Assembly (NCBI RefSeq): GCF_034314105.1 | Contig: NZ_JAVIWJ010000002.1 | Location: 1 to 64,000, forward strand | Direction of reading: 5' to 3' | Length of the DNA stretch: 64,000 bases | From: Pseudomonas sp. AB6 | Lineage (GTDB): Bacteria > Pseudomonadota > Gammaproteobacteria > Pseudomonadales > Pseudomonadaceae | Shown: piece after piece, positions 45,561 through 52,522 of the stretch | How positions within the stretch are numbered: the stretch's first letter is position 1 | Layout: each line of letters begins with the position of its first letter | Program-made: the position numbers and the translations under genes | Notes under the pieces: model-generated | The model's database searches: none | Told to the model about the DNA's origin: nothing | Seen by the model: the letters and a program-made list of their open reading frames with translations, nothing else

Positions 45561-46034
45561 ATGAACTCCGTAAATATGGAACGTTTAATCAAGAACCTGG
45601 GCTGTACGTACGACGCTCTAATTGCTAACAAAGTAATAGATTACCATCCACTAAGAGATATGTATGAAGATGGTGAATCATTAGAGATCGAGCCGGTTCC
45701 AGGGATTGAGTTGATATTCTGGCCCGAAACCTTACGTTTCGAGGTTATATACATAACATTAAAAGATGAGCAAACTACTAATCTGCTGCCGATATATGGA
45801 GGTGAATTACCAGAACCTTTTAAATCTGTCACTGATCAAAAAGAGGTCCAAAAGGCATTCGGCGAACCTATGTTTTCTAAAGGGGCAATTGCACTTAGAG
45901 GCACAGGCTTGAGCGGATGGGACACCTATCAGCTTGATTCAAACTTGCATCCGGCCGCAATGGTGGAATTTCAATACGTGAAGAATATGAAAATTAGCAA
46001 ACTATTGTTTTCGGTGATCGACAAGAACGTATAA
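45561..46034 (+). CDS. DUF6392-like protein, possible orphan immunity protein
   Basis: A 157-residue soluble protein. Its framework (IKNLGCTYDALIANKVI at the start, YGGELPEPFK, a FGEPMFSKG motif, GWDTYQL and a C-terminal FSVIDK) matches, as I remember it, the DUF6392 family often encoded beside S-type pyocin or polymorphic toxin genes in Pseudomonas. No toxin gene is next to it here. The gene is AT-rich relative to the operon around it, so it may be an acquired orphan. Confidence 0.55.
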   Translation: MNSVNMERLIKNLGCTYDALIANKVIDYHPLRDMYEDGESLEIEPVPGIELIFWPETLRFEVIYITLKDEQTTNLLPIYGGELPEPFKSVTDQKEVQKAFGEPMFSKGAIALRGTGLSGWDTYQLDSNLHPAAMVEFQYVKNMKISKLLFSVIDKNV

Positions 46035-46038
46035 CTAG

Positions 46039-46055
46039 CCCCTCACATCGAGGGG
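46039..46055. terminator. Hairpin between convergent genes
   Basis: CCCCTC-ACATC-GAGGGG five bases after the DUF6392-like stop, facing the end of nikB. T-tracts are weak, so it may be only a modest terminator. Confidence 0.45.
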
Positions 46056-46150
46056 TTACACTGGTAGAACGTCTTGCCAGTTTCAGCTGTCACCGTGTTT
46101 TAGTAACCGGCTAACGTTCTCCAGTGCCACACATGTAGCCACGAGGCTAT

Positions 46151-48064
46151 TCACAGCCTCGGTGACCACACTGGAGGAGATTCTTCATCCTCATCGCATT
46201 GGGTAACATTGTCCACCCGAGAATCCGATGCGTGCTCATCCTGGTAACGCGAGTCCGGGCCAGTTGCGTACGTATCAAAGTACGCATACCGCGCTTGTTG
46301 CTCAGAATTGGTGACCGGGAAATGACTCACACTGTATTCATGATTGAACCTATATCCGGCCTCCAGCACTTGGTCGACGAATTGAGCGTCACCCAAAACC
46401 TCAACGCGCTCACCACTTTTCGTACTAACAATGCCCGCGGCCATTTTGTAGTTGGCCACCTCGTCATGATCCTCAAAGCCAGGCTTGATTTCGATCTGAT
46501 CACCATGATCCACAACACCAACACGACCATATCGAAGGTACTCGATCGTGCCGTCACGGCGTAGCTGCGAAGCATGGCTACTCGAATCAAATAGTGGAGA
46601 GTCGTCAGCCGCCGCGCACAGGATGATTCGATCCTTAATCTTACCGGCAATGCTCTCTTTGCGTTTCTCACGGTAAGCCCAACCACGCAGTTGACTGACC
46701 GCTGCCAAGTCACCGCTCAGGGCTTCCTGCTCAACCCATACACGATAAGTAAGCGGTCGATAGATCCCTTTATCAGATAGATCCTGGCGTTCTTTACGGA
46801 CCAGAATACGCAGTTCAGCCATGGCTTTCATGCGGTCGAACTCGGCTACGCGATACATCAGCTTTCGCAACAACGGATCGTTATACGACCGCTTAACGCC
46901 TGCCTTCATGGCTTGGTAACGCATGGCAATTTGCCGCTGGCGGGCAGGCACATTCAAATCCGGTTTTACCCAGGCATTACGGTTGACCTGGTAACGAGCT
47001 TTTAATGCCTCCCGCGCCTCAGCCCGCTCTTCTCGCCGCTCATCTCGTACTGCCTTATCTCTCAACTGTAACGTCGGTTTGTACGTTTCAAAAATGCCAT
47101 ACCGGGCCTCGAATGGGTCCGATGTTTCAAACAGTGGTGGAGCTTGGTACTCACCATATAGGGGTGCAAGCCGCGATTTCGTTAGCGAAGGATGGACGGA
47201 CGAAGCTTTGACGGGAGGGGCTTGCGGGCGGATGAAATCGTACACCACAAGCCCTTGACCTTGCTCGCGTATCCCTAAGCCATTCTTGTGCAGCAGCCGA
47301 TGCAGAGAGGCCCAGTTTGTAGTCTCCTTATCAAGAGCTTGGTCTAGTTCAGAACGCACAGTTCTTTCGGCGTAATGAAAGAGACTTTCCTTATCAGAAA
47401 ATGTCTGTGCCTTTGCAGCACCTTGGGGGGCAGGCTGAAAACGAAACGGCGCGGGGACCAACGTGTTTTGCGCACTCCATTCCCAACTACCGTTGTCTTG
47501 TTCAAAGCCATAACGTCGCTCAAGAACGCGGCAGCATTTCTGCAGTTTCTCCGCATCGTTCCACATATTGGCGGCTTTATAGGTCAGGGGACTGACACGA
47601 TTCACAGCGACATGACAGTGAGTATTATCAGTGTCCTGGTGGATCGCAGTGACGTATTGATGCCCTTCCAAACCCAAGGCATTCAAGCAGTGCTGCGCAG
47701 ACTCGAAAATCTTCGCATCGGTCGGTACCTCATGTTCACGCCATGACAGGATGAAATGGTAAACGGCGTCAGTACAGCGCCGGTTTTGAGCTGCAACCAT
47801 GTTCATTTCCGCAGCCGCTGTCTCCCATGAAAAGCAGTTGGTTTCGCAAGCGACTTCCCCAACCAACACACGTTGGCGGCCGTCCTCAAACTCATCTGTT
47901 ACGCGTACTCCCCCCTCTTCATCACCACTCCGATCAATATAATCAACGAGGCGATCAAACACCGCCTGGCTCGACTGTGATGCCGGCGCTCTGGGATCGT
48001 CAAACACGACACCATTGCTGGCCGGTTTGCGATCGCGCTCACTTATGTAGCTCACCAACTTCAT
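46151..48064 (-). CDS. nikB: NikB-like MOBP relaxase with C-terminal LPD7 domain
   Basis: A 637-residue relaxase that nicks oriT and carries the strand into the recipient. Motif I is FDRLVDYIDRS with the probable catalytic Tyr42. Motif III is HQDTDNTHCHVAVNRV, giving the metal-binding histidines, preceded by YHFILSW. A helical middle follows, then an LPD7-like domain near residues 500-590 (GTIEYLRYGRVGVVDHGDQI). Layout is as in IncI/IncP-type relaxases, with nikA and oriT upstream. A 54-base gap separates it from nikA. Confidence 0.88.
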   Translation of the reverse strand: MKLVSYISERDRKPASNGVVFDDPRAPASQSSQAVFDRLVDYIDRSGDEEGGVRVTDEFEDGRQRVLVGEVACETNCFSWETAAAEMNMVAAQNRRCTDAVYHFILSWREHEVPTDAKIFESAQHCLNALGLEGHQYVTAIHQDTDNTHCHVAVNRVSPLTYKAANMWNDAEKLQKCCRVLERRYGFEQDNGSWEWSAQNTLVPAPFRFQPAPQGAAKAQTFSDKESLFHYAERTVRSELDQALDKETTNWASLHRLLHKNGLGIREQGQGLVVYDFIRPQAPPVKASSVHPSLTKSRLAPLYGEYQAPPLFETSDPFEARYGIFETYKPTLQLRDKAVRDERREERAEAREALKARYQVNRNAWVKPDLNVPARQRQIAMRYQAMKAGVKRSYNDPLLRKLMYRVAEFDRMKAMAELRILVRKERQDLSDKGIYRPLTYRVWVEQEALSGDLAAVSQLRGWAYREKRKESIAGKIKDRIILCAAADDSPLFDSSSHASQLRRDGTIEYLRYGRVGVVDHGDQIEIKPGFEDHDEVANYKMAAGIVSTKSGERVEVLGDAQFVDQVLEAGYRFNHEYSVSHFPVTNSEQQARYAYFDTYATGPDSRYQDEHASDSRVDNVTQCDEDEESPPVWSPRL

Positions 48065-48118
48065 AAAGCTGGTGGCACCATCGCGGCGTTTAGGAGGGAT
48101 GATTACGTTAACTTTTAG

Positions 48119-48451
48119 CTACTCCCCAACCGGTACTGCTTGTAGATCCAATTCAAGAACCGCTTTCTTCAACGACACCAGGACTTGGGAAAATTGCTTG
48201 CTCAATTCTGTGGTCATGTCCGATTGCATCTGATTGTAAAGATGTTTTTGAAGACCACCCAGTCGCAGCAATTCACCCATCAAACGCGTGTCGGTCCGCG
48301 TCATGATTTTTCGATTGAGCGCAGATCGCCGCAAAAGATCGGACGTCGATATGCCTGCCGCCCGGGCTTTATCGGTGATTTTTTTTGCTTCATCTTCCGT
48401 GCAGCGGAGCCGTAGGACGATCTCCCTCAGACGCTTTTCGCTTTTCGACAT
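48119..48451 (-). CDS. nikA: NikA-like oriT-binding protein
   Basis: A 110-residue protein from ATG 48451. The N-terminal ribbon-helix-helix (LREIVLRLRCTEDEAKKITD) is followed by a second helical region that could hold the relaxase. IncI NikA binds the inverted repeat of oriT and recruits NikB. The gene starts 20 bases from the conserved oriT block. Confidence 0.82.
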   Translation of the reverse strand: MSKSEKRLREIVLRLRCTEDEAKKITDKARAAGISTSDLLRRSALNRKIMTRTDTRLMGELLRLGGLQKHLYNQMQSDMTTELSKQFSQVLVSLKKAVLELDLQAVPVGE

Positions 48452-48470
48452 AACGGCTTCCAACTATCAA

Positions 48471-48560
48471 CGGGGTATCGGGGCGCAGCCCTGATCAGGG
48501 TTTTGTAGAGACCGACTGCGTGCAGGCGGTAGCTACAAAACATTTCCTGTCCGAAAGTAT
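48471..48560 (+). other. oriT: Origin of transfer (oriT), IncI/MOBP type
   Basis: Three linked elements. (1) The block CGGGGTATCGGGGCGCAGCC followed by CTGATCAGG (48471-48499) resembles the conserved stretch beside R64-type oriTs. (2) An imperfect 20-bp inverted repeat, arms 48500-48519 and 48522-48541, matches at 17 of 20 positions and carries GTTTTGTAG/CTACAAAAC at its outer ends. (3) The nick motif is TTTCCTG/TCCG with the predicted cut between 48549 and 48550 on the plus strand, eight bases after the repeat. This makes the right side the leading region and nikAB the last to enter. Confidence 0.85.
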
Positions 48561-48701
48561 AATCGTTTTCTAACGCGATGTCACCGGCGCTACTAAGCGT
48601 CGCCGAATCAAAAGCGGCGTCAGGATTGGGGGGTGTCAGAGTGCGCGAGCTTCAGCTACCATCCTTTTAAATCAACGACGGCATCGAATGGAAAACCAGA
48701 C

Positions 48702-48983
48702 ATGGCCAAAACACAGACATTCACGCAGAACCAACTCGAAAGCGCAAAACATGCGATGGCTCAGTTACCCGATCTCCGAAAAAACAAAATCACAACATCG
48801 GAACTGCTTGAGTCGTTGAGGGATCAAATTGTGGTGTTGGCTAACAGCAAAGGTTACTCGCCAGCCGATATAAAATCGGCGCTGGGAACAATCAACGTGG
48901 TGGTGTCATTGAGAGCAATCACCGAACTGCTCAGCAATCAGAAAAAACCTCGTACTTTACGCAAAGCTGCAAATAATGCTTAG
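48702..48983 (+). CDS. Small oriT-proximal protein of unknown function
   Basis: A 93-residue, basic, helical protein from ATG 48702 with GGAAA upstream (the open frame starts earlier at 48633). It reads away from oriT on the opposite strand to nikA, a position often used by accessory mobilisation proteins. The C-terminus is basic (NQKKPRTLRKAANNA). A GTGGCC-TAAA-GGCCAC hairpin follows the stop. Confidence 0.55.
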   Translation: MAKTQTFTQNQLESAKHAMAQLPDLRKNKITTSELLESLRDQIVVLANSKGYSPADIKSALGTINVVVSLRAITELLSNQKKPRTLRKAANNA

Positions 48984-49181
48984 TGGCCTAAAGGCCACCG
49001 CTAACACCTCCTTGTTGGTGATTATCGAACGATTTCACTGCCACAGATTTTAAACGGGGGTGTTCGTACCTGGTCAATCACAGGCGGTGACTAAACCCTC
49101 AGCAACCCAACTGGCCTACGCCCTGCCTCTGTCAACGTCGCACAAACACATAACACACGAAGATCGGTAATTCTTAGGCGA

Positions 49182-49207
49182 AAAAAAACCCCGTAGAACG
49201 GGGTTAT
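49182..49207 (-). terminator. Strong terminator of the leading-region operon
   Basis: A perfect AACCCCGT/ACGGGGTT stem with a 3-base loop (49187-49205), followed on the minus strand by a run of eight T. It ends leftward transcription before oriT. Confidence 0.85.
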
Positions 49208-49223
49208 TTTCAAATGTTTTCTC

Positions 49224-49418
49224 TTACTGGGTATCATCACCGTCTAGATCTGACAGACTATCTTCAAGGTCAATATTCAGCGGGAGGTCATCGGAACCTG
49301 TCACGACAAACGAACAAGTGCTATTTTGATCCCCTGCGGCAATATGCGAGTGAAAATATAGCTCCGCTACCGCGCTTGCTGCGTCTCTATGATCACCGGA
49401 ACATTCAATTTCTATGCT
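49224..49418 (-). pseudogene. Coding-like remnant with an acidic tail
   Basis: A 64-codon open stretch on the minus strand ends ..TGSDDLPLNIDLEDSLSD.. with a very acidic tail, just before the terminator. It has no ATG or good GTG start and is closed upstream by TAG. Either a frameshift has cut off its beginning or it uses an unusual start. It follows the DUF932 gene by about 90 bases. Confidence 0.35.
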
Positions 49419-49508
49419 CTAAGCTATGGTGTAGTTTTTCAATTAATTCACTGAAAGTAGATTCACGTAACGGCTATGAACAGGGCGCATTAAACGCCCA
49501 ATCCATTT

Positions 49509-50345
49509 TTATGCAGCGGTTCGATATCCACGCATTGCGTGTGCCAGCTTCCACAGAGCACGATTTAATTTTACATCCTGGTCAATCCCATTCACGGCTC
49601 GCGTTTTGGTCCGTCGACCTTGTTTGTTACGACCATCCAAGCCACCTTTGATGACGTTTTCTTGTACACGATTGAAAGTAGTCCATAAGTCATCTGTACG
49701 GTCTTCTCGACGACGCGGAAGAAGCAACTGTGAAGGCGTAATTGGTGCGGGGGTTTCAGCTGTATCGTAGCGATAAGTCAGTGCAGCATCTGCAAAAGCT
49801 AACTGTTCATAGTTACTTAGATGGTGCGACTTCATGTCGCCCAAGTGATGGTCGATTTGTTCGAACTGCTGCAAAACCTCATAGGCCCCTTCAATGACTT
49901 CATCGATTACCTCCCCTCGGCCGCTATGTCTTACTTTTTGATCCATCGCAAGATCGCCAAGTACCAGACCGTTCGCGCATACATAGCGAAACTTACCCGC
50001 AATCATCTGGTAGCTGCTGCTACCGTCATGGCTGTTCAGCAATATAATCTCGTTCGCTTCGTTGTTCCTGATGTTGCTGGCGTGGCGTAGGCGAAGCATG
50101 TGCTTTGTGTGTTCACGCTTTCCTTCGTTTCGGACACGAGTTTGGCAAGCCATGAATGGCTGGAAACCTTCGACGCGTAGTGCATCCAGTACCTTAACGG
50201 TTGGAATGTACAGGTAGCGCTCGGATCGGCTGTCATGTGCTTCTTCAGCAAAGATTGACGGTACCACTCGGGCGATTTCATCATTGGTCAATGGTGCATC
50301 GCTACGGATCATGCACGGGTTACGAAAGTTATTTGAAAAACGCAT
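49509..50345 (-). CDS. DUF932-family leading-region protein
   Basis: A 278-residue protein with the DUF932 pattern (HMLRLRHASNI, NEIILLNSHDGSSSYQM, KFRYVCANGLVLGD, VIDEVIEGAYEVLQQFEQID). Such proteins are common in the first-entering regions of conjugative plasmids. The biochemical role is not established. ATG 50345 has GGGGAAA in front. It reads toward oriT, so the transferred strand is its template. Confidence 0.82.
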   Translation of the reverse strand: MRFSNNFRNPCMIRSDAPLTNDEIARVVPSIFAEEAHDSRSERYLYIPTVKVLDALRVEGFQPFMACQTRVRNEGKREHTKHMLRLRHASNIRNNEANEIILLNSHDGSSSYQMIAGKFRYVCANGLVLGDLAMDQKVRHSGRGEVIDEVIEGAYEVLQQFEQIDHHLGDMKSHHLSNYEQLAFADAALTYRYDTAETPAPITPSQLLLPRRREDRTDDLWTTFNRVQENVIKGGLDGRNKQGRRTKTRAVNGIDQDVKLNRALWKLAHAMRGYRTAA

Positions 50346-50365
50346 GAAATTTCCCCGTGAGAAGA

Positions 50366-50383
50366 AGCCCAGCCAGCTGGGCT
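50366..50383 (-). terminator. Possible attenuator between small gene and DUF932 gene
   Basis: GCCCAGC/GCTGGGC hairpin (50367-50382) followed on the minus strand by TTCTTCTC. It is weakly T-rich, so it may reduce rather than stop transcription into the DUF932 gene. Confidence 0.45.
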
Positions 50384-50398
50384 CCTAGGTAAGTTGGA

Positions 50399-50566
50399 TT
50401 AGCCAATGAACGTTGGAGTACGTGTGGGGCGCGTTGCCGTGATGACCTTGCCTACTTCTGCAATTTCAATACGTTTGCGCCAATAGGCTGGCACGCGTTC
50501 CAACTGTTCAAAATCAACAAACCTGAGGGCATTGCTCCGTGGAGTTTGGGAAGTATGAATAGACAT
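50399..50566 (-). CDS. 55-residue leading-region protein
   Basis: A short frame from ATG 50566 with AGGAG nine bases upstream, coding MSIHTSQTPRSNALRFVDFE.. and ending TRTPTFIG. It is basic, without membrane segments. It is the first gene after leader copy A and is followed by the DUF932 gene. Good ribosome site, sensible spacing and shared leader support it. I do not recognise it. Confidence 0.6.
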   Translation of the reverse strand: MSIHTSQTPRSNALRFVDFEQLERVPAYWRKRIEIAEVGKVITATRPTRTPTFIG

Positions 50567-50580
50567 GATGGATCTCCTGC

Positions 50581-50690
50581 AAGATTAGCCCGGAGCGATT
50601 GCCGTCGCTCGTTTCGGACATCGGCTCTAGTGTGTTGCCGATAGAGTTATTTTAATCTAAAGAAGATTTTACGTCAATACATGTAAACAC
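50581..50690 (-). promoter_or_regulatory. Leading-region promoter-leader element, copy A
   Basis: Minus strand: box GTGTTTACATGTA (50690-50678), -35 TTGACG (50677-50672), 17-base spacer, -10 TAAAAT (50654-50649), then a leader with the hairpin GAGCG..CGCTC (about 50593-50610) and the ribosome site of the 55-residue gene. The same order and sequences recur at copies B and C. Confidence 0.75.
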
Positions 50691-50710
50691 ATTTGTTTTG
50701 CCCTACGAGT

Positions 50711-50734
50711 AAAAAAACCCGCACTTGGCGGGCT
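50711..50734 (-). terminator. Terminator after the 174-residue gene
   Basis: CCCGC-ACTTG-GCGGG with seven T following on the minus strand. It separates the 174-residue gene from copy A. Confidence 0.8.
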
Positions 50735-50761
50735 TCTTCTCGGCCGATTTACGGCATTACG

Positions 50762-51286
50762 CTATATGACCTGCGTGGCCGCATCCTGAGTATTTACGTC
50801 GACGCCTATCTCCAAGTGCTTCGTGATGCTTAACGCACCTCGTACCCACGGTGATATTAGTTCATCTCCCTGATGCTCTATAACTTTGCGCACTTTGGCA
50901 ATAATCTCATTGTGGGACATAGTGTAAATGTCTTCAAACTTCCAATAGGACGCCCCCACGCGTGAATAGATCGAAGTTACGCGCCCATTTGTACGCTCGC
51001 TCATCTTGAACGACTCAACATCACCGCCACGCACCCAACGAACAGGCGGGAGTACATTAAGCGCATAGTCAAAGTCTTCCACGTCGATCTGACGCGGCTC
51101 TGTCTTAGAACCGGCCTCAATCCGTGCCGTGGCGTCCTCATAAGTAGTTATAATTACGCCGGGACTGCGAGCTTGGACTTCATTTAAAGTGTGGCCCTGC
51201 AACTGGCTCACTGTGACACCATCTGCGCGCTCAACCGCAAAGTCGATTACCCATGGCTGGCCTGGAACATAGAACACTTTTTCCAT
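50762..51286 (-). CDS. Unknown leading-region protein
   Basis: A 174-residue soluble protein starting MEKVFYVPGQPWVIDFAVER, with CAGGAG before its ATG. It is moderately acidic and has no known motif that I can see. It has its own copy of the leader element (copy B) and its own terminator, so it is a single-gene unit transcribed toward oriT. Early expression in the recipient is a reasonable inference. Confidence 0.65.
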   Translation of the reverse strand: MEKVFYVPGQPWVIDFAVERADGVTVSQLQGHTLNEVQARSPGVIITTYEDATARIEAGSKTEPRQIDVEDFDYALNVLPPVRWVRGGDVESFKMSERTNGRVTSIYSRVGASYWKFEDIYTMSHNEIIAKVRKVIEHQGDELISPWVRGALSITKHLEIGVDVNTQDAATQVI

Positions 51287-51299
51287 AGTTTGAACTCCT

Positions 51300-51410
51300 G
51301 CAAAGTTAGTCCGGAGCGATTGCCGCCGCTCTTATCGGGCAACGGCGCCAGTGTGACGCCGCGCAGGTATTATCTATTTTAAAACATATAATGTCAATAC
51401 ATGTAAACAC
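51300..51410 (-). promoter_or_regulatory. Leading-region promoter-leader element, copy B
   Basis: Minus strand: box GTGTTTACATGTA (51410-51398), -35 TTGACA (51397-51392), 17-base spacer, -10 GATAAT (51374-51369), leader hairpin GAGCG..CGCTC (about 51313-51331). This copy has the best consensus promoter of the three. Confidence 0.8.
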
Positions 51411-51509
51411 TATATGTCATCCGGTGACCATCTGTGACGCCGCTTTGCTTTTGCTGTTTCACGGCCACTGAAAAATATTCGGACGGTTTTCACTAAAGCA
51501 GAGTGGAAA

Positions 51510-51656
51510 ATGGCAAGTCAGAGGCGCACAGCGGCGCGTGAAGCTCTAATCGCCAAACGCCTATGCCTTTCAACGCCTCGACATTGGCGTCGCAACAGGG
51601 AAGAACTCAGGCGCTTAGAAAGCGGAGCGCGCAGCCTGGAACGGGCGAAGGCGTGA
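51510..51656 (+). CDS. Possible 48-residue basic protein
   Basis: ATG 51510 with GAGTGGAAA before it opens a 48-codon arginine-rich frame (MASQRRTAARE..LERAKA). Basic composition may simply reflect GC-rich DNA. The following 170 bases hold small inverted repeats (TTCGGC-AGA-GCCGAA near 51720) and no clear gene. Weak support. Confidence 0.3.
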   Translation: MASQRRTAAREALIAKRLCLSTPRHWRRNREELRRLESGARSLERAKA

Positions 51657-51827
51657 GGATCGAAGCCCGCAGGGCCAAGTCCCCGCGCTTCTGGCCGGGG
51701 CTTGGTTCACGAGAGCCGCTTCGGCAGAGCCGAACACGCACAGCGGCAGATCTGAGAAACAGCCAAGCATAAGAAGGCGTCAGAAAAAGCGATGATTTCC
51801 GTTATAACGACAACCTATCTAAAATGC

Positions 51828-52304
51828 CTAAGCCTGCGCGAGCGTGACATTGAACACTGCTGCATCCAACGGTTTGCCAGTGACCTGCACAGCTTTGAGT
51901 GATGCCGCTAGATTCTCGATCTGAGCAGCAACTTCAGCCGGGAACCATTCAGTCACCTGCCTCCAACCTTGCGGCAACGACTCCATGCGACGCCGGATTC
52001 GCACCATCAGCTGATTGACAGATTGCCGACTGAGGTTGGTGTCTAATGCGGCTTCGGTGATGCTTGCGCCCATCACCAGCACCAAGTGTGCTGCCTCAAT
52101 TGACTTAGGGGAGTAGCCGCGGCGGTTATTCTTGACCTCAAGCTCCTGCATAAGTCGCTCAAACTCCACCGGACTCATTTCCCCGGTGCTTGGCGTAGCT
52201 CCGATCAAACGCATTAGCTGGGCGATTTCTGACGGCTGGAAAGTGTCCTTAATCTTGGTCGCCATCGCTAATAGCCGTTCTTCGTTCGTCTTAGTTGCCT
52301 TCAT
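51828..52304 (-). CDS. KorA/TrfB-like transcriptional repressor
   Basis: A 158-residue protein whose C-terminal two thirds match the TrfB/KorA DNA-binding domain: a helix-turn-helix (ALDTNLSRQSVNQLMVRIRR) followed by LPQGWRQVTEWFPAEVAAQI. KorA-type proteins coordinate replication and transfer genes in IncP plasmids. It lies downstream of the ParB-like gene in the same direction after a 218-base gap containing a perfect 12-bp inverted repeat. Confidence 0.78.
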   Translation of the reverse strand: MKATKTNEERLLAMATKIKDTFQPSEIAQLMRLIGATPSTGEMSPVEFERLMQELEVKNNRRGYSPKSIEAAHLVLVMGASITEAALDTNLSRQSVNQLMVRIRRRMESLPQGWRQVTEWFPAEVAAQIENLAASLKAVQVTGKPLDAAVFNVTLAQA

Positions 52305-52397
52305 AGCATTTTTTTCCTTAACTCGCGACCTTGCACGAATTGCTATCGTTTTCCACTGGTTGAACTATCGTTTGCTCGGCCTTGGAGCGTTCTATGA

Positions 52398-52430
52398 GGC
52401 AGTAGAGGCCATTTTACTGCCTCTACTGCC
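52398..52430. repeat. Perfect 12-bp inverted repeat (operator or RNA hairpin)
   Basis: GGCAGTAGAGGC and GCCTCTACTGCC separated by nine bases, between the ParB-like gene and the KorA-like gene. There is no T run, so an operator for a regulator or an RNA hairpin is more likely than a terminator. Confidence 0.6.
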
Positions 52431-52522
52431 ATAGCCATGCACGGGGCAAAGCTTGGTGTGTGTCTGACTTCTCCTAAGTTTGGATGCGGTAGGATCAGGG
52501 CCGCCCTGAACCTGCCGTTAGG

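Noticed and set aside
49214..49651. 145-codon plus-strand ORF
   Set aside because: Overlaps the DUF932 gene antisense and begins just after a terminator with no ribosome site; its unique part is better explained by the minus-strand remnant.
51563..51772. 69-codon plus-strand ORF
   Set aside because: Composition is the usual Arg/Pro/Ala of an out-of-frame GC-rich stretch; the short frame at 51510 has a better ribosome site, though it too is weak.
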